Of a stretch of DNA of 64,000 bases, positions 50,617-58,714 are shown piece after piece. How positions within the stretch are numbered: position 1 is the first letter of the stretch; each line of letters starts with the position of its first letter. Location of the stretch: the NCBI GenBank assembly GCA_031177685.1, contig JAPSGI010000001.1, positions 62,001 through 126,000 of the forward strand, in the 5' to 3' direction. Position numbers and translations under genes: made by a program. The DNA is from Solirubrobacteraceae bacterium. Its GTDB lineage: Bacteria > Actinomycetota > Thermoleophilia > Solirubrobacterales > Solirubrobacteraceae. The notes under the pieces were generated by a model. That model was not told where the DNA came from. It worked only from the letters and a program-made list of their open reading frames with translations, and made no database searches.

Positions 50617-52409
50617 TTCACCACCTTGAAGGCGCCGCGCATGAACGGATGGACGCGGCAGTAGTACGTCGCCACCGATCCCGGCTGCAGCTTCACCTTG
50701 GCCGGCTCGATCGAGTACGAGTTGCGGTTGGACACCGGCTGGCCGAACTGGCGTGCCGGCCCGTAGCCCAGCTCCAGCGAGTCCAGCCGCGAGGCGTCGT
50801 CGGCCAGCGGGTAGGAGATCCCGACCATGCCGTTGCAGGGCGGCTTGCACGTGGTGATCGTGTGCCAGATGCCGGCGGCGGCATCGAAGTTGTGGAAGCT
50901 CACGCGGCCGCCGTAGCGCACCAGCGGGATCCCGTCGCGATCCAGCGTCGCCATGTCGCCCGCCGAGTAGCGGAAGTTGGCGATGCCGATGTCGACCGCT
51001 TCCTGACCGTCGCGCGCCCGGATCGGCCGCACGGCCTGGCCGCCGTGGCGCGAGGCCTCGGGCAGGTGCCCGTGGGTCACGTGGCCCTTGGTGTCGATCG
51101 GGACCGGCCGCATGACCGAGCGCCAGCGCCACGCGCGCCGCGTGCGCCACACGCGCACGACCTTGCCGCGGCGGCGGACCAGCGCGCCGGGGCGGCGCAC
51201 CACCTTGCCGTTGCGGCGCAGGACCTTCCCGTTGCGGCGCACGACCTTGCCGCGGCGCCGCAGGGGGACCCGCCGGCGCACCTTCGCGCGGTAACGCTCG
51301 CGCACGCGCCGCTGCGCGAACGGGTCCACGCCGCTGCGCTCACCCGGTGCGACCCACAGCATCATGATCCCCATCCCCTCGTACCAGCTGGCGCGCTGGG
51401 TCTCGTACACGGCGTTCATGCGCAGGCGGTCGCCAGGGCGGATCTGCACGCGCCAGTCCTCGTCGGTCGTCGTCATCGACATGTCCCACGAGACCGGGCC
51501 GTTGGGGTCCCAGTAGACGGCGTCGGAGTCGAAGATCCGCCGCGCCTGCCCGTCCCGGCGCACGACCGACAGCTCGGTGCGCAGCCCGCCCGGATGCACG
51601 TGGCCCGCGGCCGCCACGACGGTCCCCGCGATGGCCTCGGTCACCGGGTGGTCCCAGCCGCGGCCGTTGCCGGGCTGCGGATCGCCGTAGGGACTGAAGG
51701 AGGCGCACGTCTCGCGCGGGAAGGCGCACTCGCGCTCGCCGGTCTGCGCGTTGAGCCCGCCGAAGCCCATCTGCGCGTTGAACACCGGATAGGCGGGATG
51801 GTCGGAGTCGAGCATCACGTCGAGCCACACCGGGACGACCGGGCGGATGCCCTGCCGCTCGGCCGCCGCGCGCGGCGTGAAGTCCACGTCGTAGACGATC
51901 CACAGCGTCTCCGTGCGCGGCGTGGCGTTGTGCAGCATGTAGTTGAGCTGCCAGGAGTCCGACGCCCGCACGAGGTACCCGTAGGGCGGGCGCGGCTCGG
52001 CGATCGTCTTCTCCTCGCCCGCCGCGATGAACGGGTGCATCCCGCGCTCGGCCAGGTTCAGCCACGTCGCGTGGTGCAGGTGCACCTCGTCGACCGGGGG
52101 CGCCGTGCCGTCGGCGCGCACCAGGTCGGGCCGGAAGCGGGTCATGTAGCCGTCCTCGGCGGGCTTCTCGATCGTCACCGGACCCACGAACTGGGCGTTG
52201 TTGCCCGGGGTCACGGCGATCGGCCCGTAGGTGAAGCGCAGGCGCCGGCACTCCGGGTACGTGCGGTCCTCACACGGCTCGTTGGCGATCTGGACCGGGG
52301 CGAAGCCGTCCTCCGGGACGGGGACGTCCGCGTGCGCGGGTCCCGCACACGCGAGCAGCACCGCGGCCGTGGCGACTAGCGTCGTCGCCCGGCGGAGTTG
52401 TCGGGCCAT
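50613..52409 (-). CDS. PHM-like copper monooxygenase fused to a cupredoxin domain
   Basis: A 598-residue secreted protein from ATG 52409 with a signal peptide (about 1-27). The first part has HH at 112-113 (VHLHHATWLN), a His at 160 (YMLHN), an HxH at 270-272 (AAGHVHPGG) and Met residues at 346-350. The order and spacing recall the two copper sites of peptidylglycine alpha-hydroxylating monooxygenase. A basic repeat region (376-430) leads to a C-terminal cupredoxin domain with Cys584, His587 and Met590 (YYCRVHPFM). A copper redox or oxygenase function is inferred. Confidence 0.65.
   Translation of the reverse strand: MARQLRRATTLVATAAVLLACAGPAHADVPVPEDGFAPVQIANEPCEDRTYPECRRLRFTYGPIAVTPGNNAQFVGPVTIEKPAEDGYMTRFRPDLVRADGTAPPVDEVHLHHATWLNLAERGMHPFIAAGEEKTIAEPRPPYGYLVRASDSWQLNYMLHNATPRTETLWIVYDVDFTPRAAAERQGIRPVVPVWLDVMLDSDHPAYPVFNAQMGFGGLNAQTGERECAFPRETCASFSPYGDPQPGNGRGWDHPVTEAIAGTVVAAAGHVHPGGLRTELSVVRRDGQARRIFDSDAVYWDPNGPVSWDMSMTTTDEDWRVQIRPGDRLRMNAVYETQRASWYEGMGIMMLWVAPGERSGVDPFAQRRVRERYRAKVRRRVPLRRRGKVVRRNGKVLRRNGKVVRRPGALVRRRGKVVRVWRTRRAWRWRSVMRPVPIDTKGHVTHGHLPEASRHGGQAVRPIRARDGQEAVDIGIANFRYSAGDMATLDRDGIPLVRYGGRVSFHNFDAAAGIWHTITTCKPPCNGMVGISYPLADDASRLDSLELGYGPARQFGQPVSNRNSYSIEPAKVKLQPGSVATYYCRVHPFMRGAFKVVK
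51120..51284 (-). repeat. Protein-level tandem repeat RRxGKV in the copper protein linker
   Basis: Residues about 376-430 contain several copies of the unit RRNGKVVRR with small variations (RRRGKVV, RRNGKVL, RRNGKVV, RRPGALV, RRRGKVV). The matching DNA is a variable 21-base-like repeat. The stretch is extremely basic and separates the two copper-binding domains. Confidence 0.8.
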
Positions 52410-52546
52410 CTGGCTCCTCCGGTCTCCCCCCTGCAACCAGACCGTACCGCACCGCGCCGCGCCTGGCCATCACTAAAAAACGATGATGTTTGGGTACGGG
52501 CCGCAGCGCTAATAGAGCCCCCAGGCGTCCAAAGGGGGGATTCGCA

Positions 52547-52774
52547 GTGGCCGTGTTCGCGTGTACGAGGTGTGGGTGGGTCCGGCGCACGCCGGCGGTG
52601 CTGGTCGAAGCGGTGTGTCCGGTGTGCGCGGGCCCTGCGCGGTCGCTGACGCCGACCGGCTCGCTGGAGCCGGGGCGCGCGGCCGTGGCGGCGGCCAGCG
52701 CGCGCGCGCTGCACGCGCCGGGGGCGGTGCCTCTGAGCGGCACGAAGGTGCCGGACGCGCCGCCGGCGGCCTAG
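52547..52774 (+). CDS. Small zinc-ribbon protein
   Basis: A 75-residue protein with GTG 52547 after a G-rich Shine-Dalgarno. Four Cys in two CxxC pairs (FACTRCGWVRR and EAVCPVCAGPAR) form a zinc ribbon. The C-terminal half is Ala/Pro-rich. No function is known. It is divergent from the copper protein gene and convergent with the LuxR regulator. Confidence 0.6.
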   Translation: MAVFACTRCGWVRRTPAVLVEAVCPVCAGPARSLTPTGSLEPGRAAVAAASARALHAPGAVPLSGTKVPDAPPAA

Positions 52775-52784
52775 GAGGGTTTGG

Positions 52785-53414
52785 CTAGGCCCCGCGCCCG
52801 TCGCCGGGGGCGGCGGTGAGCGTGGCCAGCTCGCGGCGCGTCTTGACGCCGAGCTTGCGGTAGATGTTGCGCGCGTGGGTGCGGACGGTCTCCACGCCCA
52901 CGTTCAGCGCCATCGCGATCTGGGCGTTGGACTGGCCCTGCTGCAGCAGCTCGAGCACGTCGGCTTCGCGCGGCGTCAGGAGCTCGGGCCCGGGCGGCTC
53001 GGACAGGCCGAACTCGCGCGCCGTGCGGGGCAGGACGTGCAGGCCGCGGGAGGCGAGGTGGATCGCGTTGAGGATGTCGCGCGCCTCGGTCTCCTTGGAG
53101 AGGCAGGCGGTCGCCCCGAACGCGAGCATCTGGTTGCACTCCGAGGGCGACGGGTGGTTGGCCAGCACGACGAGCCGGGTGCGCGGATGCGACGTGTGCA
53201 TGTCGCGCACCTCGATCGGGCTGCGCAGCGAGCCGAAGTTGACGATCGCCACGCGCGGGACGGCGGTGTCCAGGACGCGCGGTAGCTCCTCGTGCGGAAC
53301 GTCGTCCGCCACGATCCGCAGGTAGGGATCGCCGCTCAGCAGCGCCCGCAGGCCGTGTCCGACCAGGTCCTCGAAGCGGGCGATGGCTACGGATACCGGC
53401 TCACGCGCGTCCAT
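52785..53414 (-). CDS. LuxR/NarL-family regulator with degenerate receiver
   Basis: A 209-residue protein. The N-terminal 130 residues resemble a NarL receiver, but the phospho-acceptor Asp position is Asn59 (VAIVNFGSL); the Lys near the end (CLSKE) is kept. The C-terminal LuxR HTH is complete (LTPREADVLELLQQGQSNAQ, IAMALNVGVETVRTHARNIY). Without the Asp it is probably not controlled by ordinary phosphorylation. No partner kinase gene is nearby. Confidence 0.85.
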   Translation of the reverse strand: MDAREPVSVAIARFEDLVGHGLRALLSGDPYLRIVADDVPHEELPRVLDTAVPRVAIVNFGSLRSPIEVRDMHTSHPRTRLVVLANHPSPSECNQMLAFGATACLSKETEARDILNAIHLASRGLHVLPRTAREFGLSEPPGPELLTPREADVLELLQQGQSNAQIAMALNVGVETVRTHARNIYRKLGVKTRRELATLTAAPGDGRGA

Positions 53415-53459
53415 GCGTCCTGAAAGGTAGCGCCAATTGCAACAAAACGGGTGATGACG

Positions 53460-53494
53460 CCTCCCCCGGAACCTCCCCCGCGACTCCCCCGAAG
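53460..53494. repeat. Three CTCCCCCG units upstream of the LuxR gene
   Basis: CTCCCCCGGA, CCTCCCCCGCGA and CTCCCCCGAA follow one another. On the minus strand these are G5 tracts separated by six to seven bases, a potential G-quadruplex or repeated protein-binding site. It lies about 50 bases upstream of the LuxR-family gene's start. Confidence 0.6.
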
Positions 53495-53589
53495 ATCACC
53501 CGCGCAAGGGGACGACAGCACGTCCGCGTTCGGACATCATCGTGCGTACAAATTTCCTGGGGCGGAATGGGGTACGCCTAGAAGCGAGC

Positions 53590-53610
53590 AAAGGGCCTTC
53601 GGGCCCTTTT
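53590..53610. terminator. Rho-independent terminator
   Basis: AAAGGGCC-TTC-GGGCCCTTTT: an 8-bp stem with a three-base loop and T run on the plus strand, with a shorter T run on the minus strand. It ends the LVIVD-repeat gene (stop at 53615) when read on the minus strand; no plus-strand gene upstream needs it. Confidence 0.75.
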
Positions 53611-53614
53611 CTCG

Positions 53615-54922
53615 TTAACCGGGGCCGGGCTGGGAGTGCGGGCGCAGGACGAACAGCCCGCTGACCTGGTTCTCGATCGTGCTGACGACCACGGTCCCGC
53701 TGTTCGGGAAGCGGTAGTTGCTCCAGGTGCCGGCGAACTCGGCGACGTCCACGCCGGGCACCACGTCGAAGTACGCCTCCTCGCGCAGCTCGCCGCGCTT
53801 CAGCGAACCGCGGTTGAAGTCCAGGACGCGCAGGCCCGCGGTGTAATTGGACTGGAAGACGCGGCTGCCGTGCACGTACATGTTGTGGTCGATCGACTTC
53901 GTCTCGTGCGTGTAGAGCTCGGGCGGCGGCGGCGCGTCGAGGTCGGAGACGTCCAGCACGTACGACGTCGTGTTGATGCCCTCGCCCTGCTCGTCGAGCT
54001 CGTCGCCGAAGAGGAAGTACCGGTGGTCCCCGGTGAGCGAGCCCTGATGGGTGTAGTTCGCCGTGTCGTAGCCGCGGGTGGAGATCACGCGCGGGTTGGC
54101 ACGGTCGGTGACGTCGTAGATCGCCACCACGTTCTCGTTGGAGCCGAAGCAGATCTCGCGGCCGCGGTACTGGGCATCCGGGCCGCGGTAGATCACGCAC
54201 TCCACGTCGTGCGCGTAGTTGTTGGGCTCGGTCCCCGCGAAGTCGCCGACGGTGGCGCAGCCGGCGAAGCGCGGCGCCGTCGGCGTGCTGATGTCGACCA
54301 TGTGCAGCCCGCCGCGCTCGCCGTTGCGCACGCAAGTGTTGCTCCCGACGACGTAGGCCGTGTCGGTCTCCTGGTTGATCGAGATGTTGTGCGCGAAGCT
54401 GAACTCGTCGTAGGTCGCGTCGGCGGTGAAGACCTGCGGGATGGGACCCGCGTCGCGCAGGCGGGTCAGGTCGAAGACCTGCAGGCCGGAACGGGTGATC
54501 TCCGAGACGATGAACGCGTGGTTGCCGTCGACCTTGGTGTCGCGCCACAGCACGAAGTCCGGGCGTCCCCGTGTCGGCAGCGTCCCGACCAGCACGGGGT
54601 TGCGCGGATCGGTCACGTCGACGAAGCCCGTGCTGTTGCTCGTGCCCATCATCGCGTACTCGCGGCCGGTCTCCGGATCCGTCCAGCCCCAGATGTCGTT
54701 GCCGGTGGCGCCGCCCAGCATGGGCAGCGGCACGAAGCTCTCGAGGTCGACGTTGTGGCACGGGTAAGGCCCGGCCATCCCGTTCTCGCACGGCTGCGGC
54801 CCGAGCGGCTGCGGCACGTTGAAGGCGGCGACGTCCAGCGTGGCGGAGAAGGCGAGGCGCGCCGGATCGTGGTGCTCGGGGTCGTTGGACGCGCCGGCCG
54901 GCGCCGCCCCCAGGAGGGTCAC
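53615..54922 (-). CDS. Secreted LVIVD/choice-of-anchor-B repeat protein
   Basis: At least 435 residues from GTG 54922. Repeats of the type GFVDVTDPRNPVLVGTLP, LQVFDLTRLRDAG and AIYDVTDRANPRVISTRG form a propeller-like fold, as in choice-of-anchor B and LVIVD proteins. From GTG 54922 the signal peptide is incomplete. In the same frame, without an intervening stop, the upstream codons read xPRLIRITLAVLAV and would complete a signal sequence if an ATA at 54961 were the start. The function is unknown, likely extracellular. Confidence 0.75.
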   Translation of the reverse strand: MTLLGAAPAGASNDPEHHDPARLAFSATLDVAAFNVPQPLGPQPCENGMAGPYPCHNVDLESFVPLPMLGGATGNDIWGWTDPETGREYAMMGTSNSTGFVDVTDPRNPVLVGTLPTRGRPDFVLWRDTKVDGNHAFIVSEITRSGLQVFDLTRLRDAGPIPQVFTADATYDEFSFAHNISINQETDTAYVVGSNTCVRNGERGGLHMVDISTPTAPRFAGCATVGDFAGTEPNNYAHDVECVIYRGPDAQYRGREICFGSNENVVAIYDVTDRANPRVISTRGYDTANYTHQGSLTGDHRYFLFGDELDEQGEGINTTSYVLDVSDLDAPPPPELYTHETKSIDHNMYVHGSRVFQSNYTAGLRVLDFNRGSLKRGELREEAYFDVVPGVDVAEFAGTWSNYRFPNSGTVVVSTIENQVSGLFVLRPHSQPGPG

Positions 54923-55007
54923 GGCGAGTACGGCGAGCGTGATGCGGATGAGACGAGGTATGCCCGGGCGCTACCCGGCCCGTCCAAGGATGTAAACGTC
55001 TTGATGA

Positions 55008-55910
55008 TCAGGCGGTCGCCGTGGCGACAACCGACTGCGACCAGTCGATCACCGACGTGGGCTTGACCACGTGGCGGCCCAGGCCCAGCTCCTTGGGCTC
55101 GAGGCCCAGGGCGAGTCCCAGCAGCTGCGGCAGGTGCAGCACGGGCAGGTTGAGCTCGCGCCCCACGACCCGCTCGGCCAGCGGCTGCTGCAGGTCGAGG
55201 TTGAGGTGGCACAGCGGGCACGGCGTGACCAGGCAGTCGGCGTGGGCGTCCACGGCGTCGCCGAGGTGGCGGCCCGCCTGGCGCAGCGAGGCCTCCTTGT
55301 TCATCGTGATGATGGGGAATCCGCAGCACTTGTACTGCCCCGCGTAGTCGATGACCGTGCCGCCCAGCGTCTCGATGATCCGGTGCAGGTAGGTGTGGCG
55401 CGGGCGCTCCTCGTCGATGCCCAGCCGCTCGCGCGGGCGCACGATGTAGCAGCCGTAGAACGGGCCGACCTTCAGGCCGGAGAGCGGGCGCCTCACGCGC
55501 GCGGCCAGCTCGTCGAGGCCGATCTCCTCCACCAGCACCCAGGCGAGGTTCTTGTTGGTGACCGGCTTTTCGTAGCGCAGGCCCTCGTCGCGCAGGTTGT
55601 CGTTGATCGCCATCCGGTACTCGGCGTTGGCGTCCAGGCGCTCCTGGCACTCGCTCATCGACCCCTGGCACGTCGAGCAGATGTTCATCATCAGCGCCTC
55701 GCCGGTCTGCTGGGCCAGCGCGAAGGTCCGGGCGTTGAGCGTGTCGGCCAGCTCCTGCGAGTGCTCGGCGATCACGCCCGCGCCGCAACACGCGGCGCGG
55801 TCGAGCTCGACGAGCTCGATGTCCAGCAGCGGCGCGACCTTCTCCATCGCGCCGTGCAGCTCGGGGGTGAAGCCGCGCGACACGCAGCCCGGCCAGTAGG
55901 CGACCTTCAT
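55008..55910 (-). CDS. CCG-domain subunit of succinate dehydrogenase (HdrB-like)
   Basis: A 300-residue protein from ATG 55910 with two CCG modules. The first has WPGCVSRGF, ACCGAG and ICSTCQG; the second has YGCYIVRPR, KCCGFPI and CPLCHLN. These bind non-cubane Fe-S clusters in HdrB. In E-type succinate dehydrogenase/fumarate reductases this subunit replaces the SdhC/SdhD heme anchors. It overlaps sdhB by four bases (ATGA). It would pass electrons to quinone at the membrane surface. Confidence 0.85.
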   Translation of the reverse strand: MKVAYWPGCVSRGFTPELHGAMEKVAPLLDIELVELDRAACCGAGVIAEHSQELADTLNARTFALAQQTGEALMMNICSTCQGSMSECQERLDANAEYRMAINDNLRDEGLRYEKPVTNKNLAWVLVEEIGLDELAARVRRPLSGLKVGPFYGCYIVRPRERLGIDEERPRHTYLHRIIETLGGTVIDYAGQYKCCGFPIITMNKEASLRQAGRHLGDAVDAHADCLVTPCPLCHLNLDLQQPLAERVVGRELNLPVLHLPQLLGLALGLEPKELGLGRHVVKPTSVIDWSQSVVATATA

Positions 55911-56962
55911 CGCGCCGCTTCCTCCTCTTCCTCGTAGCCCACGATGTACAGGTTGAGCTCGAGCGGCTCGTCCTTGGCCTGCACCTTCTTGAACAGCTTG
56001 CGCACGTCCTTGTAGTGGCGGCGGTGGGGATGCAGCAGCGCCTTGCCCGGCGTGATCTTGCGGCGCGCCAGCCCCTTGGCGACCACCGGCAGGGAGTCGA
56101 TCAGCTCGGGAACCGCCCGCGGATGCAGCTTGCCGCCGTAGGAGTCGGGCAGCAGGTCGGCCTCGTGCAGCAGCCCGTTGCGCTCGATGTTCTCCACGAA
56201 GGCGTGCTCGTGGCGGTAGCCGTTGTTGCGGTCCTCGATGTCGTGGTCGCGGCTGGCCACGCGGCGCAGGCGCATGATCTGGCTCATCGGCGCCACCCCC
56301 TTGGGGCAGGCGTCGATGCAGGCGAAGCAGTGGGTGCAGTCGTAGATGCCCGCCGGGTCCTCCGCGAGGTCCTTCACGCGCTCGTACTGCGCGCCGTCGC
56401 GCGGGTCGCCCACGAAGCGGTAGGCCTTGGCCAGCGCGGCGGGCCCGATGAACAGCGGGTCGACCTCCATCGACAGGCACGCCGACACGCAGGCCCCGCA
56501 CTGGATGCAGGCCATCGATTGCGTGACGTCGACCATGTTCTCGTGCGGCACGACGTACTCGCGCTCGGGCGGCGGGCCCTCGGGCAGCAGCCACGGCGTG
56601 ACGCGCTGGATCTTCTTCCAGTGGACCGCGTCCATGTCGACGATCAGGTCCTTGAGCACCGGCATGTTGTTCATCGGCTCGACGATGATCTTGCCGTCCT
56701 CCGGCGACTCCCTGACCGCCTCGGCGAGGTGCGTGTTGCAGGCCAGCCGCGTACGTCCGTTGATGAGGACTCCGCACGACCCGCAGATCGCGGCGCGGCA
56801 AGAGCAGCGGATGCCGATCGAGCCGTCCTCGCGCGCCTTGGCGGTGAGGATGCCCTCCAGGACCGAGCGGTGGCCCTCCAGATCGACGTCGAACTCCTGC
56901 CAGAAGGGAGCGTCGCCCGACTCGGGCAGGTAGCGGCGGATCTTCAACGTGAACGAGGGCAT
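55907..56962 (-). CDS. sdhB: Succinate dehydrogenase iron-sulfur subunit
   Basis: A 351-residue protein, longer than usual (230-260). The 2Fe-2S ligands are in GIRCSCRAAICGSCGV and a later Cys. The two cluster motifs CIQCGACVSAC and CTHCFACIDACPKG each have four Cys with CxxCxxC spacing, as in two 4Fe-4S clusters. Classic SdhB has one 3Fe-4S there. A C-terminal extension (about 240-351) is basic. Two bases separate its start from the sdhA stop. Confidence 0.9.
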   Translation of the reverse strand: MPSFTLKIRRYLPESGDAPFWQEFDVDLEGHRSVLEGILTAKAREDGSIGIRCSCRAAICGSCGVLINGRTRLACNTHLAEAVRESPEDGKIIVEPMNNMPVLKDLIVDMDAVHWKKIQRVTPWLLPEGPPPEREYVVPHENMVDVTQSMACIQCGACVSACLSMEVDPLFIGPAALAKAYRFVGDPRDGAQYERVKDLAEDPAGIYDCTHCFACIDACPKGVAPMSQIMRLRRVASRDHDIEDRNNGYRHEHAFVENIERNGLLHEADLLPDSYGGKLHPRAVPELIDSLPVVAKGLARRKITPGKALLHPHRRHYKDVRKLFKKVQAKDEPLELNLYIVGYEEEEEAAR

Positions 56963-56964
56963 CT

Positions 56965-58665
56965 CTAATACTTGCGCTCCTCGGGCTGCCAGGAGGTGAT
57001 CGTGACAGGGGCGTACCCCAGCTCGGGGCGGCCCGAAGCGCCGAGCGAGACCGTGATGTGCCGCAGCCACTCGTCGTCGTTGCGCTCGGGGTAGTCCGTG
57101 CGGAACTGGGCGCCGCGCGACTCCCTGCGCTCCAGCGCGCTCAGCAGCGTCGCCTCCGCGCAGTCGAGCATGTAGCCCAGCTCGATGGCGCCCAGCACGT
57201 CCTGGTTGAAGATCGTGCCGCGGTCGTCCACGTACGCGCTGCGGGCTTCCTCCTGCAGGCGCCGGACGACGTCCAGGCAGGTCGAGAGCCCCTGCTCGTC
57301 GCGGAAGACCGCGCAGTGGCGGTTCATCGCCTCGCCGAGCTCGTCCTTGATCTCCGACACGCGCCGCCCGCTGCCCGGGCCGCGCTGCAGCAGCGAGGCG
57401 ATCCAGCCCTCCTCGTCGCGCACGCGCGAAGCGGGCGGCTCGGCCGGCATCGGCATGCCGTCGGCCCGCGCGGCGGCATGGGCGCCGGCGCGCCGGCCGA
57501 AGATCAGCGTGTCCAGCAGCGAGTTCGCGCCCAGGCGGTTGCCGCCGTGCACCGAGACGCAGGCCACCTCGCCGGCGGCGTACAGGCCGGGGATCGGCGT
57601 GCGGCCCTCCACGTCGGTCTTGACGCCGCCCATGATGTAGTGCTGCCCGGGGCGGATCGTGATCGGCTCGCGCGTGATGTCCACGCCGGCGAAGTCGCGC
57701 CCGATGTTCACGATCTCGCGCAGCGCCTCGAGGATGCGCTTCTTGGGGACCAGCGTGACGTCGAGGAGGATGCCCTGGCCGTCCGGTCCGACGCCGCGGC
57801 CCTCGTCGATCTCCGTCTGCTCGGCGCGCGACACCACGTCGCGCGAGGCCAGCTCCATCTTGTTGGGCGCGTACTTCTCCATGAAGCGCTCCCCGTCCTT
57901 GTTGAACAGCTGCGCCCCCTCGCCGCGCGCCCCCTCGGTGATCAAGAACCCGTTCTCCAGCAGCGTCGTCGGGTGGTACTGGATCATCTCCATGTCCATC
58001 AGCGGCGCGCCGGCGCGGTAGGCCTGGGCGATCCCGTCGCCCGTGCAGATCAGCGCGTTCGTGGTGGGCTTGAAGGCCTGCCCGGCGCCGCCCGAGGCGA
58101 GGATCGTGCCCTTGGCCGTGAAGGTCTCCATCGCTCCGTCGCGGATGTTGCGCGCGACGGCCCCGACGCAGTGGCCGCCGGCGTCCTGCAGCAGCGAGGT
58201 CACGAACCACTCCTCGTAGCGGTCGATCGCCGCGTGGTGCTTCATCAGCTGCTCGTAGAGCACGTGCAGCAGCGCCTGGCCGGTGATGTCGGCCACGTAG
58301 TAGGTGCGCGCCTGCGAGGCGCCGCCGAAGGCGCGCGTGCCGAGGTGGCCGGTCTCGTTGCGGTGGAAGGTGACGCCGCGGTGCTCGAGCCACAGGATCT
58401 CGTCCGGCGCCTCGCGGCACATGATCTCGATGGCGTCCTGGTCGCCCAGGTAGTCCGAGCCCTTGACCGTGTCGTAGGCGTGCGACTCCCAGGAGTCCTC
58501 GGGGTTCAGCGCCGCATTGATCCCGCCCGCGGCCGCGTTGGAGTGCGACCGCACGGGGTGGACCTTGCTCATGATCGCGACGGTCGCGCCGGCTTCCGCA
58601 GCGGCCAGCGCGGCGCGCTGCCCGGCCAGGCCAGCGCCGATGATGAGGACGTCGTGGGACGGCAT
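56965..58665 (-). CDS. sdhA: Succinate dehydrogenase flavoprotein subunit
   Basis: A 566-residue protein. DVLIIGAGLAGQRAALAAAE binds FAD, HPVRSHSNAAAGGINAAL is the flavin-linking region with the covalent His expected in HSNAA-type motifs, and the later HYIMGGVKTD and GGNRLGANSLLDTLIFGRRA belong to the active site and second FAD-binding segment. It oxidises succinate to fumarate. First gene of the sdhA-sdhB-CCG operon. Confidence 0.95.
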   Translation of the reverse strand: MPSHDVLIIGAGLAGQRAALAAAEAGATVAIMSKVHPVRSHSNAAAGGINAALNPEDSWESHAYDTVKGSDYLGDQDAIEIMCREAPDEILWLEHRGVTFHRNETGHLGTRAFGGASQARTYYVADITGQALLHVLYEQLMKHHAAIDRYEEWFVTSLLQDAGGHCVGAVARNIRDGAMETFTAKGTILASGGAGQAFKPTTNALICTGDGIAQAYRAGAPLMDMEMIQYHPTTLLENGFLITEGARGEGAQLFNKDGERFMEKYAPNKMELASRDVVSRAEQTEIDEGRGVGPDGQGILLDVTLVPKKRILEALREIVNIGRDFAGVDITREPITIRPGQHYIMGGVKTDVEGRTPIPGLYAAGEVACVSVHGGNRLGANSLLDTLIFGRRAGAHAAARADGMPMPAEPPASRVRDEEGWIASLLQRGPGSGRRVSEIKDELGEAMNRHCAVFRDEQGLSTCLDVVRRLQEEARSAYVDDRGTIFNQDVLGAIELGYMLDCAEATLLSALERRESRGAQFRTDYPERNDDEWLRHITVSLGASGRPELGYAPVTITSWQPEERKY

Positions 58666-58714
58666 GCGGGGCGCTGATCCTATTCAAAGCCGCTCCGAAG
58701 CCGGCCGCGCGCGG

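Noticed and set aside
53460-53500. 6C-type regulatory RNA
   Set aside because: C-rich loops alone are present, but the two required hairpins are not visible.
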